Shown one piece after another: positions 15,918-24,466 of a DNA stretch of 64,000 nucleotides (position 1 is its first letter; each line of letters starts with the position of its first letter). A model generated the notes under the pieces. The model was given only the letters and a program-made list of their open reading frames with translations. It searched no databases and had not been told where the DNA came from. The position numbers and the translations under genes were made by a program. The DNA comes from CAWCTD01 sp963798455 (GTDB lineage Bacteria; Acidobacteriota; Terriglobia; Bryobacterales; Bryobacteraceae), in the NCBI GenBank assembly GCA_963798455.1, contig CAWCTD010000003.1, positions 3,224,001 to 3,288,000 on the forward strand, written 5' to 3'.

Positions 15918-15941
15918 CAGGAGCCCGTGGTGAAAGTGACG
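15918..15941 (+). repeat. 24-base dispersed repeat (one arm of the element at 56323-56491)
   Basis: CAGGAGCCCGTGGTGAAAGT and the following GACG occur here and again at 56323-56346. An inverted copy of the core lies at 56474-56491. Here it stands alone, just beyond the 3' end of folE, without its palindromic partner. Confidence 0.6.
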
Positions 15942-15958
15942 TGACGGGCTGCGCGGCC

Positions 15959-16573
15959 TCAAAACCCGAGAGAGGTGTGCGCGACCAGAGACAGGAATTC
16001 GTCGCGGGTCTCCTTGTGGCTGCGGAAGGCCCCTAGCATCGAGCTGGTGACGCCGCCGGAGTGCTGCTTCTCGACGCCCCGCATCATCATGCAGAGGTGT
16101 CGGGCCTCGCATACCACGCCCACCCCCAGCGGGTTGATCGCCTGATCCAAAGTCTGGGCGATTTGCTGCGTCAGCCTCTCCTGCACTTGCAGCCTCCGGG
16201 CGAACATGTCCACGATGCGCGGAATCTTGCTCAACCCGACGACCTTCTCCCGAGGAATGTAGGCCACGTGTACCTTGCCGAAGAAGGGCAGCAGGTGATG
16301 TTCGCAGAGGCTGAAGAACTCGATGTCCTTGACGATGACCATCTCGTCGTACGTCATGGCGAAAAGCGCCCCGTTGAGGATCTTGTCCACGCTCATGCGA
16401 TAGCCGCTGGTCAGAAACTCGAACGCCTGCGCGGCGCGTTCCGGGGTCTTCAGCAGGCCCTCCCGGCCCGGGTCTTCCCCGAGATCTCGGATGATCTTCT
16501 CCAGTTGCGCCGTGATCGAGGCCCCGCGGGAGTGTGGCGTCATCACCTTGGCTGTGGCTTTGCTTTTCCTCAT
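15959..16573 (-). CDS. folE: GTP cyclohydrolase I
   Basis: A 204-residue type I GTP cyclohydrolase, converting GTP to 7,8-dihydroneopterin triphosphate, the entry to folate, biopterin and queuosine synthesis. Family landmarks are EGLLKTPERAAQAF, IEFFSLCEHHLLPFFGKVHV (zinc Cys and His), GLSKIPRIVDMFARRLQVQE, the second zinc Cys in CMMMRGV and the C-terminal TRDEFLSLV. Its ATG overlaps the stop of the upstream PTPS-like gene (ATGA). The order PTPS, PTPS, folE in one coupled operon indicates a pterin pathway made as a unit. Confidence 0.96.
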   Translation of the reverse strand: MRKSKATAKVMTPHSRGASITAQLEKIIRDLGEDPGREGLLKTPERAAQAFEFLTSGYRMSVDKILNGALFAMTYDEMVIVKDIEFFSLCEHHLLPFFGKVHVAYIPREKVVGLSKIPRIVDMFARRLQVQERLTQQIAQTLDQAINPLGVGVVCEARHLCMMMRGVEKQHSGGVTSSMLGAFRSHKETRDEFLSLVAHTSLGF

Positions 16574-16998
16574 ATCGATGCCGGTACTTCGAAAACGTTC
16601 TTTCGCGTCTCGTGGACGCGCACCCGGTCCAACCTCGGATCTCCGCCGGGGAAAGCCTCTGGCCAGGACTCCAGAAGCCTGCCCCGTATGCCCGAAGCGA
16701 GGTTCTCCGTGGTGGGTACGGCCCCGGCCAAGCCGGCCGCCTCCGCATTTAGGTCCCGATGCCGCAGTTGCGAAAGGATCTTGACTTCGACCAGCGCGTC
16801 CAGCACGGCAACGTCAACCACGCGGGCGGTCCTCGCGTCCACGGGCCCGCACACGCTCACTTCCAGCACGTAGTCGTGCCCGTGGCCGTGCGGGTTGCTG
16901 CACTTGCCGTAGAGCTCGGCGTTCTGGCGGTCCGTGAGCGCCGGCGTGTACAGCCGGTGCGAAGCCGAAAAGCGGTAGCAGCGGGTCAGCCGGATCAC
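16570..16998 (-). CDS. 6-pyruvoyl/6-carboxy-tetrahydropterin synthase, Cys type
   Basis: A protein of about 142 residues of the PTPS/QueD fold. The first zinc His is in RFSASHRLY, the other two in HGHGH, and the catalytic cysteine is present in YGKCSNPHGHGHDY (C-x(n)-HGH). A C-terminal RVHETRKNVFEV supplies the conserved Glu. It starts at a GTG (16998) overlapping the TGA of the upstream paralogue, and its own stop overlaps the folE start. With Cys it should act as a classical PTPS or QueD on dihydroneopterin triphosphate. Distinguishing 6-carboxy- from 6-pyruvoyl-tetrahydropterin synthase is not possible from sequence alone. Confidence 0.85.
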   Translation of the reverse strand: MIRLTRCYRFSASHRLYTPALTDRQNAELYGKCSNPHGHGHDYVLEVSVCGPVDARTARVVDVAVLDALVEVKILSQLRHRDLNAEAAGLAGAVPTTENLASGIRGRLLESWPEAFPGGDPRLDRVRVHETRKNVFEVPASI

Positions 16999-17411
16999 GA
17001 ACCCGCTCCGTCGTAGTCTACGTAGAGATCGTCCGTCTCCCGGAGCCGCACCGAATGGAGCCTTATTCCCGGCTCCTGGAAGCGGGGCTCGAGGCGTTTC
17101 CAGATTTCGATCGTGATGTTCTCCGCGGTCGGGATCACGCGATCGAAAGGCGCCACCTCGAGGTTCAGGAACCGGTGATCGAAAGGCTGGATGATCTCGC
17201 GTTCGAGAACTTCCCTGAGCTTCTTCAGATCGTAAACCATGCCCGTGACGGGATCCGGCTCGCCCTCGAGCGTGACCTCCAGTACGAAGTTGTGGCCGTG
17301 GCCGCGCGGGTTGGACTCGGCTCCGTAGATGGCCTGGTTCTCTTCGCTCGAGAGCGCCGGGTTGCGGCACACGTGCGCGGCGGAGAATTCGGCTCTTCGC
17401 GTTATCAGCAT
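16995..17411 (-). CDS. PTPS-family protein, Glu type (PTPS-III-like)
   Basis: A 138-residue paralogue of the adjacent gene. The zinc His residues are kept (FSAAHVCRNP, RGHGHNF), but the catalytic Cys position is Glu: YGAESNPRGHGHNF against YGKCSNPHGHGHDY in the neighbour. PTPS-III enzymes, described in Plasmodium and in bacteria lacking FolB, have Glu at this position and release 6-hydroxymethyl-dihydropterin directly, replacing dihydroneopterin aldolase. The gene is first in a three-gene unit with overlapping start and stop codons ending in folE. The assignment to PTPS-III is inference from this substitution. Confidence 0.85.
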   Translation of the reverse strand: MLITRRAEFSAAHVCRNPALSSEENQAIYGAESNPRGHGHNFVLEVTLEGEPDPVTGMVYDLKKLREVLEREIIQPFDHRFLNLEVAPFDRVIPTAENITIEIWKRLEPRFQEPGIRLHSVRLRETDDLYVDYDGAGS

Positions 17412-17476
17412 GACTGCAAATGATTATGATGCCGTGCGATGGCGCACAGATACTCTAAAATTATAGACGAGACTGC

Positions 17477-17998
17477 ATGAGCTCGAACAAGACACAACAG
17501 ATGCTGCGGATTTCGATCGGGTTGCTGCTGGCGCTGCTGGCGGGCGCCATCTTCGATTCGCTACGGGATAAGGTCGTGGGCGTGGGCGACAAGGCGCCTG
17601 ATTTCCACCTCACGACGGACAGCGGGCGCACAATTTCGCGCTCGGATTTCGGGGGACGGCTGCTGGTGCTGAATTTCTGGGCCACATGGTGCCCGCCGTG
17701 CGTGGAGGAGATGCCCTCCCTCGAGGAGTTCCAGCGGCGGCTGGCCTCTTCGGGGGTGGTGGTCTTGGGCGTGAGCGTGGACAAGAGCGAGCGCGCTTAC
17801 AAGGAGTTCCTTAGGAAGGAGAAGGTGTCTTTCCTGACGGCGCGGGATCCCTCGGCCAAAATCAGCGGAGAGTACGGCACCTTCAAGTTCCCCGAGACCT
17901 ACGTCGTCGATGCGAGCGGCAGAGTGGTACAGAAGCACATTGGGCCGGAGGTCTGGACCGACGAGAATCTGATCCGGCAAATCCAATCGTTGTTGTAG
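17477..17998 (+). CDS. TlpA-like membrane-anchored thiol-disulfide oxidoreductase
   Basis: A 173-residue redoxin. An N-terminal anchor helix (ISIGLLLALLAGAIF) places the thioredoxin-fold domain outside the membrane. The active site is WATWCPPCVEEMPSLEEF, followed by VVLGVSVDKSERAYKEFL and the cis-Pro region TFKFPETYVVDASG. Such proteins reduce periplasmic disulfides, for example in cytochrome c maturation. No other maturation gene is adjacent. It is divergent from the pterin operon. A TAAAAT at 17455-17460 may serve as its -10 element. Confidence 0.88.
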   Translation: MSSNKTQQMLRISIGLLLALLAGAIFDSLRDKVVGVGDKAPDFHLTTDSGRTISRSDFGGRLLVLNFWATWCPPCVEEMPSLEEFQRRLASSGVVVLGVSVDKSERAYKEFLRKEKVSFLTARDPSAKISGEYGTFKFPETYVVDASGRVVQKHIGPEVWTDENLIRQIQSLL

Positions 17999-18015
17999 GG
18001 GCCAGGCGCGGTGTT

Positions 18016-19230
18016 CTACCGGAACACCGGCCGGACCAGCGCGCCGCTGGCCAGGTGCGCGCCGTCGGTGGGGAGGGCAACGGCGTCGCCTTCGGAGAGG
18101 CCCTTGAGGATCTGTGTGCGGGTGACGCTCGAAATCCCAATCTCGACCGTGCGCCAGGTGATCCGGTCCTCTTGGAGGAGGAAAACGCCCGCTGTGCCGT
18201 CCTGCCGGCGCAACGCCTCGCGCGGGATCGACAGCGTGTTCTGGGCCACGTGCGAGCGGATTTCCGCGTTGATGTTCGTTCCAGGGATTAGCTCGCCGCC
18301 CGGGTTCTCAATCACGCAGACAACCTCACCCACCTGCCGCGTCCCCAGGCTCGCGATCTCGGTGGGCATCCGTTCCACGGCGCCTTGCCAGCGGCGATCC
18401 TGGAGCGCGTCCCAAGTGATGGTGACGGGCATGCCCCGAGCCACGCGCCCGAGCTCGGGCTCATCCACGTAGATCCGTACCCGGACCCTGTCGATGCGCC
18501 CCACCTTCGCCACGGTGTCTCCAGGGTTCAAGAAGGAGCCGGCCCGGACCTCGGTGTCGTAGACGATCCCGGCGTTCGGGGCGCGAATCATGGACTTGTC
18601 TAATCGCACGCGCGCCAGCTCCACGGCGGCCTCGGCTTCGCGCAGCTTGGCCGACGCGACAGTCCGGTCCGACGGATCCACCAGCGCGGAATGCCGCTTC
18701 GAAAGGTCCTGGAGCCGTAGCTCCGCGCTCTCCACCCGGCGGGCCGCCTCCTCCACCTCCTGCCTGGTCGCCGCCTGTTTCGCGGCCAGCCGCTCCAGGG
18801 CGGCACGGTCTTTGCGCGCCACGTCCAGATCCATCCTGGCACGCTCCGTCTCGCCCTCCAGACCAGCCAGGTCCGAGGCACGGCCGCCCCGCTCGAAGAC
18901 TTGCAGTTCCGCCCGCGCCTCGGCTGCCCGCGCCTCGGCTGCGGTCATCTCAGTCTTGGCATCCTGGGCGCCGAGTTCCACCAGCAGATCCCCTCGCTTC
19001 ACGCGAGTTCCCCGCCCGGCGTGGAACCTTTCCACGACTCCGGAGCGCTCGGCCAGAACAGCCGCCCACTCATAGGGTTCGACCTTCCCGTTGGTCACGA
19101 GCGTGCTGACGACCGTTTCCCGGACTACACGGGCGAAAGGGACCTCCGGAGGGGTGTGCCGCTGCCGGTAGAGCGCCCATCCGAGCAACACGAAAACGAC
19201 AGGGACGAGGAGGAGGAGCAGCTTCTTCAT
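18016..19230 (-). CDS. HlyD/MFP-family periplasmic adaptor
   Basis: A membrane fusion protein of about 404 residues. The signal/anchor helix is MKKLLLLLVPVVFVLLGWAL, which decides the start at 19230. A biotinyl-lipoyl half (GVVERFHAGRGTRVKRGDLL) comes next, then a long coiled-coil hairpin rich in Ala, Glu and Arg (about residues 90-195) and the second half (RVRIYVDEPELGRVARGMPV). The C-terminal beta-barrel and membrane-proximal parts (ILKGLSEGDAVALPTDG) complete the chain. It would link an inner-membrane pump to an outer-membrane channel, but neither partner lies beside it. Confidence 0.85.
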   Translation of the reverse strand: MKKLLLLLVPVVFVLLGWALYRQRHTPPEVPFARVVRETVVSTLVTNGKVEPYEWAAVLAERSGVVERFHAGRGTRVKRGDLLVELGAQDAKTEMTAAEARAAEARAELQVFERGGRASDLAGLEGETERARMDLDVARKDRAALERLAAKQAATRQEVEEAARRVESAELRLQDLSKRHSALVDPSDRTVASAKLREAEAAVELARVRLDKSMIRAPNAGIVYDTEVRAGSFLNPGDTVAKVGRIDRVRVRIYVDEPELGRVARGMPVTITWDALQDRRWQGAVERMPTEIASLGTRQVGEVVCVIENPGGELIPGTNINAEIRSHVAQNTLSIPREALRRQDGTAGVFLLQEDRITWRTVEIGISSVTRTQILKGLSEGDAVALPTDGAHLASGALVRPVFR

Positions 19231-19351
19231 AGCGGGGTCGCGCGCAACCGTTCCGCGACTCCCATTGTGCCAGAAAACATGGGATCGAGTCGCTGGCCCG
19301 CCCAATGAAACAGATTGCATTCTGAATGTTTTGAGCGAAAATAGGGTCATT

Positions 19352-19633
19352 ATGCCCTCGTACCGGATTCACTGGCTGAAAGAGAACCAGCAACAGCAGT
19401 TTCGATGGGCGCCGCACACCAGCGGCGCGACCGGCGTCAAAGCCCGGGACTACCGGGACGGGGGCTCCCTCAAGGCGCCGGGTGAGTACGCGGCCTGGGC
19501 GGCCCTGCAAGGCTCCGGCCGGGCCCTCGCGGTGGGGGACTTGCTGGAGAAGGAGGACGGCACCCTGTTCATCTGTAAGTACGTGGGCTTCGAGGAGGCG
19601 CGCTGGCTCCTGCCCGAAACGCCGAACGGATAG
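19352..19633 (+). CDS. Hypothetical protein
   Basis: A 93-residue cytoplasmic protein starting MPSYRIHWLKENQQQQFRWA. It has no membrane helix or metal motif. A repeated feature is the small-residue and aromatic mix around GSLKAPGEYAAWAALQGSG and EARWLLPETPNG. I do not recognise the family. It lies ten bases before the 2H phosphoesterase gene on the same strand, so the two are probably cotranscribed. Confidence 0.6.
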   Translation: MPSYRIHWLKENQQQQFRWAPHTSGATGVKARDYRDGGSLKAPGEYAAWAALQGSGRALAVGDLLEKEDGTLFICKYVGFEEARWLLPETPNG

Positions 19634-19643
19634 AATAAACAGG

Positions 19644-20189
19644 ATGGCCTCCGATCCCGGGCCAGCGGAACGCATCAACCTGTTCTCGCTGGTCACGTAC
19701 CTGCCCGAGCCCCTCGCCGGCTTCATCGACAAGCTCCGCCAGGAGCTGGTGCCGGGCTGCAGCTTCCGGGCGCATGTGACGCACCTGGTGCCGCGGCCCT
19801 TGCGCGATCCGCAACTGGCCTGCGAGGAGATACGGCGCGTTTTGGACGCATTCGAGCCGTTCGAAGTGCACCTGAACGACATCGGGATCTTCACGGCCAC
19901 GTCGGTGGTCTACGTGGCCTTGACCAAGGGCAAAGCCGAGATGGAGGCGTTGCACGCGGCCTTGAACGTGGGGGCAGCGCACTTCGACGAGCCGTTCCCC
20001 TACCATCCGCACATCACCCTGGCGCAACAGATCAGCCCGGCGCAGGTGCCAGCGGTGTTCGAGCTGGCTCACTACCGCTGGGCCGAGTTTGCTCACCGGA
20101 GGGCCTTCCTGGCGGACCGTGCCACCTTCGTGCAGGCCACCCGGTTCAATACCTGGATTGACCTCGAAGAACACCCGCTCGGGGGCTAG
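19644..20189 (+). CDS. 2H phosphoesterase / 2'-5' RNA ligase-like protein
   Basis: A 181-residue protein with the two HxT/S motifs of the 2H phosphoesterase fold, HVTHL in the N-terminal half and HPHITLAQQ in the C-terminal half. Related proteins hydrolyse or ligate 2'-5' or cyclic phosphodiester bonds in RNA or nucleotides, but physiological substrates are seldom known. I chose the ATG at 19644 (MASDPGPAERINLF), which fits the family's short N-terminus and keeps clear of the upstream gene. It is probably cotranscribed with the preceding hypothetical gene. Confidence 0.8.
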   Translation: MASDPGPAERINLFSLVTYLPEPLAGFIDKLRQELVPGCSFRAHVTHLVPRPLRDPQLACEEIRRVLDAFEPFEVHLNDIGIFTATSVVYVALTKGKAEMEALHAALNVGAAHFDEPFPYHPHITLAQQISPAQVPAVFELAHYRWAEFAHRRAFLADRATFVQATRFNTWIDLEEHPLGG

Positions 20190-20293
20190 GCAGCGCCTTT
20201 ACAGATTGACCCCGAGGATGCCACGAGAAGGTCCGGCGCACGGAACAACGCTCACCCCGGCGGCGTCTAGAATAGAGAAAGAACCGAGGACTT

Positions 20294-21190
20294 ATGCAGG
20301 AGTCTTGGCGACAGCGGGAACCCAAGTTGGGTCACTGTCTGATCTGGCTAGCCGGACGCATCGTGCCGCTGCCGCAGCGCACCCGGTGGCGCACCCGCTG
20401 GGACTCCGGCATGCGGGACTGGTGGGCTCTCATCGAACGTGGGGAGGTGATTTTCCGCGGGCCTGCGCAGGTGGCCGCCTATTGCGGGCCGGCGTTGGCG
20501 GACGCCTTCTGGAGCCGCTTCAGCCGCGAGCGGCTCCGCAGCTTTGCTCGCAGCCCGCTCTGCGTGCTGGCCGGCCTTGCTGCTGTTGTCGCGGCCACCG
20601 GCGTTCTGAGCCGCGGCTTCGGCAGCACCCGCGCCGTCTTCGAGATCGCCCGGACTGTGAGCCTTGCCCGGCCGGACCCTCGGGAGGATATACTCGTCGC
20701 CCACTTGTTCTCCCTCACCTTCGCCTTGGCCATCGGGATGGGGGCAGCCGCTCTCAATCGCCTCCCGCTGCTCGGGCATGGGTGGCGCTATTGGTTGTTC
20801 TTCCTTTGGAAAACCGCATCTGTCTTCGTGGTCACAGCCGTGCTCTGGATAGAGGCGGGCGCGGGGTTCCGCGCCCGTATGCCGCTTCCTGACAACCTTG
20901 GGGTAACGGCAAATGTCGTCTTTTGGGCCCTCTCCATGGCGGCCTTCGGCATTGTGGTGAGATGGAGTGTCGCCGACCAGCGGCGTCGCTGCCCGCTCTG
21001 CCTCCGGCACCTCTCATGGCCGGTTGCCATCGGCTCCTGGGGTAGCATGCTCGAGCCGGCCACCACCGAACTACTTTGCGAACAGGGGCACGGCTCGCTC
21101 TCGATGGCGGAAGCCGACACCGCGGATGCCGACCGCTGGATATCACTCGGTCCATCCTGGCAAGATCTGTTCGAGACGGGGGCCCACTAG
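20294..21190 (+). CDS. Multi-pass membrane protein of unknown function
   Basis: A 298-residue protein. A soluble N-terminal region of about 85 residues is followed by four likely membrane helices (around LCVLAGLAAVVAATGVL, LFSLTFALAIGMGAAAL, FVVTAVLWIEA and VVFWALSMAAFGIVV). A cytoplasmic tail carries RRRCPLCLRHL and a later ELLCEQGHG, which could form a zinc knuckle (CPLC...C...H). I do not recognise a named family. Similar proteins occur in Acidobacteria beside regulators, but no regulator is adjacent here. Confidence 0.62.
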   Translation: MQESWRQREPKLGHCLIWLAGRIVPLPQRTRWRTRWDSGMRDWWALIERGEVIFRGPAQVAAYCGPALADAFWSRFSRERLRSFARSPLCVLAGLAAVVAATGVLSRGFGSTRAVFEIARTVSLARPDPREDILVAHLFSLTFALAIGMGAAALNRLPLLGHGWRYWLFFLWKTASVFVVTAVLWIEAGAGFRARMPLPDNLGVTANVVFWALSMAAFGIVVRWSVADQRRRCPLCLRHLSWPVAIGSWGSMLEPATTELLCEQGHGSLSMAEADTADADRWISLGPSWQDLFETGAH

Positions 21191-21274
21191 GCAGGCCTCT
21201 CAGCGCAGCCGCGAGTCTGGACCCACGGCTGCGGCGCTTGCCGGAACTGGGGGTTTCCTGGCTGCGGGGACAGG

Positions 21275-21757
21275 CTATTCGAACATCTCCATCTGACTCT
21301 TCGGCAAGGGTTTACGCTTTCGGGGCCGTAGCGGGCTGCCCACCACGCCAAGCACGTGAAACTCGCGTAGCGCGCTCCGGGGAACGAAGACACGCTGATT
21401 GTTGGATGACGGGTTCGGAGGAATCACGGTAAACCCGAACGGGTCCAATTGGAGCAGGCTGTTGGGCAGCAACCCGTCCATCAGTTCGTTGTCCAGGAAG
21501 CGCATTCGTACCCAGAGCCCCTCGCTCTTGGGACGCGCCTGAAAGAGGCGGGCACTTGGCTCATTCTCCGCCTGGGAGAAATCTCTAACAAAACAAACGG
21601 CTTTTACCTCGGCGTAGGGCAGCACACAGACCGTACCCTGCTGGGTCAGCAACTCCACGCCCGTGGGCAGAAGGTAGGTCCTGGGGTTGACAAAGCCGGT
21701 GACCTGCTCGCGCTCGAAGCGCCAGATCACCACTTTCTTGCTGGTAGAACCGGCCAA
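21275..21757 (-). CDS. Conserved hypothetical protein (DUF6982-like)
   Basis: A 160-residue soluble protein with two similar beta-rich halves: KVVIWRFEREQVTGFVNPRT near the start and LWVRMRFLDNELMDGLLPNS in the middle. A FVPRSALREFHVLGVVG strand and a basic tail follow. The repeated pattern of a strand followed by a Gly and a hydrophobic turn resembles small proteins annotated as DUF6982 in Acidobacteria, but I am not certain of the number. It diverges from xerD across an AT-rich gap of about 60 bases. Confidence 0.6.
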   Translation of the reverse strand: MAGSTSKKVVIWRFEREQVTGFVNPRTYLLPTGVELLTQQGTVCVLPYAEVKAVCFVRDFSQAENEPSARLFQARPKSEGLWVRMRFLDNELMDGLLPNSLLQLDPFGFTVIPPNPSSNNQRVFVPRSALREFHVLGVVGSPLRPRKRKPLPKSQMEMFE

Positions 21758-21778
21758 AAGGCTCCTTTTAGATCAATT

Positions 21779-21807
21779 TTGCTTTTAAACAATTTCGGAG
21801 GTATTGT
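21779..21807 (+). promoter_or_regulatory. Candidate promoter for xerD
   Basis: In the AT-rich divergent gap, TTGCTT (21779-21784) and TATTGT (21802-21807) are 17 bases apart. A transcript would start only a few bases before the xerD ATG at 21820, so the mRNA would be nearly leaderless. The match is moderate. Confidence 0.35.
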
Positions 21808-21819
21808 ATCATTGGCACG

Positions 21820-22719
21820 ATGCAGAGCGGCGCCTCCTTTTCCGGGCAAGTGCAAATCTTCCTCGACTACTGTCGTATCGAGAAGGGATTGGCTGAGAAT
21901 TCTCTGGATGCCTATCGTCTGGATTTGGGCAAGTTCCTTTCCTACTGCCAACGGGAGGAAGGCGATGAGATCCATGGCGCCGAGGGACTCGGACGGTACC
22001 TGGATTCGCTCTACCGCGTGGGTTTGTCAAGCCGTTCTATCGCAAGGCACTTGACCACTCTTCGCAATTATTTCGGTTTTCTTCTGCGGCAAGGCGCCAT
22101 CCAGAGCGACCCTACTGCCTTGCTGATCATGCCCAAGCGGTGGACCAGCTTGCCTAAGTATTTGAATTTAGAGCAGATGAACCGGCTCATCGCAGCCCCG
22201 GCACAGTCCAAGCCCACGGGGGTGCGAGACCGGGCCATGCTCGAACTTCTGTATGCGGCGGGACTGCGCGTCTCTGAGCTGTGCCAACTGGAATTGTCCG
22301 ACTTGAATCTTGAACTGGGTGTGCTGCGGGTGACAGGCAAAGGGGGAAGGCAGCGTCTCGTCCCCGTGGGCAAGTCCGCCCTGACAGCCGTCAGCCATTA
22401 TCTAGGGACGAGCCGTCCGACGTTGTTACGGGGACGGGGGAGCCGATATCTGTTCGTCACCTCCAGATGCGGAAGACTGACCCGCCAGGCATTCTGGAAG
22501 CTGCTGATCTTACACGGCAAGAAAGCCGGCATCTTCCACGGCCTGACGCCTCACGCCATCCGGCACACTTTCGCCACTCACCTGCTGGAAGGGGGGGCGG
22601 ACCTGCGGAGCGTGCAAACCATGCTGGGGCACGCGGACATATCGACGACCCAGATTTATACGCACGTTCTCCGTGCGAGATTGAAGAAGACGGTAGAGGA
22701 GCACCATCCTCGCGCCTAG
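21820..22719 (+). CDS. xerD: Tyrosine recombinase XerD
   Basis: A 299-residue site-specific tyrosine recombinase of the XerC/XerD family, which resolves chromosome dimers at dif. The N-terminal SAM-like domain is LDYCRIEKGLAENSLDAYRLD. The catalytic domain shows Arg in AAGLRVSELCQL, Lys in VTGKGGRQRLVPVG, HAIRHTFATHLL (His-x-x-Arg), His in LGHADISTTQIYTHV, and the nucleophile Tyr in the same segment. Its length is right for a housekeeping Xer protein, and no integrase-type extra domain or adjacent att site is seen. Confidence 0.92.
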   Translation: MQSGASFSGQVQIFLDYCRIEKGLAENSLDAYRLDLGKFLSYCQREEGDEIHGAEGLGRYLDSLYRVGLSSRSIARHLTTLRNYFGFLLRQGAIQSDPTALLIMPKRWTSLPKYLNLEQMNRLIAAPAQSKPTGVRDRAMLELLYAAGLRVSELCQLELSDLNLELGVLRVTGKGGRQRLVPVGKSALTAVSHYLGTSRPTLLRGRGSRYLFVTSRCGRLTRQAFWKLLILHGKKAGIFHGLTPHAIRHTFATHLLEGGADLRSVQTMLGHADISTTQIYTHVLRARLKKTVEEHHPRA

Positions 22720-22766
22720 CCGGCCCATCTGGCGGCTGGATCGACGCGGAACCGAGAGCGTTTGCG

Positions 22767-24095
22767 ATGAGCGACTACATATTCATGCTGGACAGCCACT
22801 TAAGCGCGATCCAAAACCGCGTAGTCTCAGAGGTGCAAGCGGCCGCGGCCCGCGCCAACGTGAACCTCTTCCTGACCGGGGGCGCGGTTCGTGACATGCT
22901 GGGCGGCTTCCCGATCCGCGACCTGGACTTCACGGTTGAGGGTAACGCCTTGAAGCTGGCCAAATCGGTCGCCGAGAAGGCCCCCGCCACAGTAACGGCC
23001 ATGGATGAACACTGCCGGTCCGCGGACCTCCTGTTCCCGGGCGGCGTCACCGCGGAAATCGCCATGGCCCGGCAAGAGCGCTTCCCGAAGAGCGGCGGCC
23101 GTCCCCTGATCACGCCGGCCACGATTCAGGAGGACCTCCGGTGCCGCGACTTCACCATCAACGCCATCGCTCTCTCCTTGAACCATGCTTCGCTCGGCCT
23201 TTTGCTGGACCCCACCAACGGGCTGGCCGATCTGGAGCACAAGGAATTGCGCGCTGTCCACAACCGCGTCCTCTACGATGATCCCGCGCGCCTGCTGCGG
23301 CTGATTCGCTTCCGGGTGCGCTTCGATCTTGCCATAGAGGAACGGACCCGGCAGCAGTACGAGAACGCGCGCCTGGAGGAACTGGAGAAGCTCATCCCCG
23401 CGCGCCGGCTGTTCGAGGAATTGGCGCAAACCGCCGCGGAGCCAAACCCGGGCGCGGTGTTGCAGGCTTTCGCCGAGCAGAAATTGCTCGGTTTGTTCCT
23501 GCCCTCTGGCGCGGATCAGAAGCTCAATCTGGGCGGCTTTTCCCGGCTGCTGAAGGCAACACAGTCGATCCCGTTCGGGGTCGATCTCCCCATCAACCAC
23601 CTGGCGCTGTTCCTGCACCTGGTTACCGAAAAGCTGACGCCCAGGGAGAAGGCGGCATTCGCCCAGGCAACCGCGGCCGGCAAGGCGGAGTTGGATCTGG
23701 TATCGAAGCTGGCAACGGAGTCGAGAAAGCTGGAGAAGGTTCTGAAGTCGGCGAGGGTAAGCAAGGCTTCTCAGCTCTACACGGTGCTGTCCAAGGCGCC
23801 GGGGGAGCAGCTGCTGTACCTCTACCTGACGTCAGACCAGCGCATCGTGCAGGACAGGATCCGAAACTACCTTCAGAAGCACCTCCAGGCAGCACAGGAG
23901 ATCACGGACCGTCAAGTGGCCGCCGCGGGAGCCGAGCCGGGGACACCGAAGTTCAAGAAGCTCAAGGAGGAAATGATCCTGGCGCGGCTGGACACCCGCC
24001 TGAAAAAGTCCCCCGCCCCAGTTCCGGAGGAAGCTCCGGCGCCCCCACCACCCATGAAGGGTCAGCCTATGGTTTCCCACGCGCGCGGCAGGTGA
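22767..24095 (+). CDS. cca: CCA-adding enzyme / poly(A) polymerase family nucleotidyltransferase
   Basis: A class II tRNA nucleotidyltransferase of about 442 residues. The head domain shows LFLTGGAVRDMLGG, RDLDFTVEGNA and the DLRCRDFTINAIALSL motif. The RNA- and nucleotide-binding neck has DDPARLLRLIRFRVRFDL and EERTRQQYENARL. A long helical C-terminus of about 200 residues ends in a Pro-rich tail (APVPEEAPAPPPP). The start at 22767 gives MSDYIFMLDSHL; the open frame further 5' overlaps xerD in another frame and is not coding. It may add CCA ends to tRNA or 3' poly(A); sequence does not settle which. Confidence 0.88.
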   Translation: MSDYIFMLDSHLSAIQNRVVSEVQAAAARANVNLFLTGGAVRDMLGGFPIRDLDFTVEGNALKLAKSVAEKAPATVTAMDEHCRSADLLFPGGVTAEIAMARQERFPKSGGRPLITPATIQEDLRCRDFTINAIALSLNHASLGLLLDPTNGLADLEHKELRAVHNRVLYDDPARLLRLIRFRVRFDLAIEERTRQQYENARLEELEKLIPARRLFEELAQTAAEPNPGAVLQAFAEQKLLGLFLPSGADQKLNLGGFSRLLKATQSIPFGVDLPINHLALFLHLVTEKLTPREKAAFAQATAAGKAELDLVSKLATESRKLEKVLKSARVSKASQLYTVLSKAPGEQLLYLYLTSDQRIVQDRIRNYLQKHLQAAQEITDRQVAAAGAEPGTPKFKKLKEEMILARLDTRLKKSPAPVPEEAPAPPPPMKGQPMVSHARGR

Positions 24096-24112
24096 CCGCC
24101 GGCCCACCGTGC

Positions 24113-24466
24113 CTACTTGTTGCCGAGGTTGAGCAGCACAATCCCCGCCAGGACCAGCCCAATCCCGAGGAACTTGTTACGGGTCATGCTTTCCTTGAAA
24201 AAGAGCCGGGACCATAGGAGGGTCCAGACGTAGCCGAGAGAGACCATCGGGTAGAGAATGGTGAGCTCCCCCCGGCGAACCCCCAGAACGAAGAAAAAGG
24301 ATGAGAGGAGATAAAACCCCACGCCTAAGGCCAGACGCCAGTTCAAGATCACTGTCTTGATGTCTCGATGGAGTCTTCCGGCCCCCGACTTCAGAAAGAC
24401 CGCGCCGAACGAGCCGATGAAGGCGGCGATGAAGACGAGGAGCATCGAGGAAAGGGGGGTCTTCAC
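24113..24466 (-). CDS. Four-helix EamA/SMR-like transporter subunit (second of pair)
   Basis: A 117-residue protein with four membrane helices (SSMLLVFIAAFIGSFGAVFL, LALGVGFYLLSSFFFVLGV, ILYPMVSLGYVWTLLWSRLF, FLGIGLVLAGIVLLNLG). It is half an EamA domain, like the ArnE/ArnF-type subunits that flip lipid-linked sugars or small multidrug-resistance dimers. The conserved ELTILYP...Y segment recurs in the neighbouring gene. Its ATG overlaps the neighbour's TGA (ATGA), so the two are made together and probably form a heterodimer. Confidence 0.78.
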   Translation of the reverse strand: MKTPLSSMLLVFIAAFIGSFGAVFLKSGAGRLHRDIKTVILNWRLALGVGFYLLSSFFFVLGVRRGELTILYPMVSLGYVWTLLWSRLFFKESMTRNKFLGIGLVLAGIVLLNLGNK

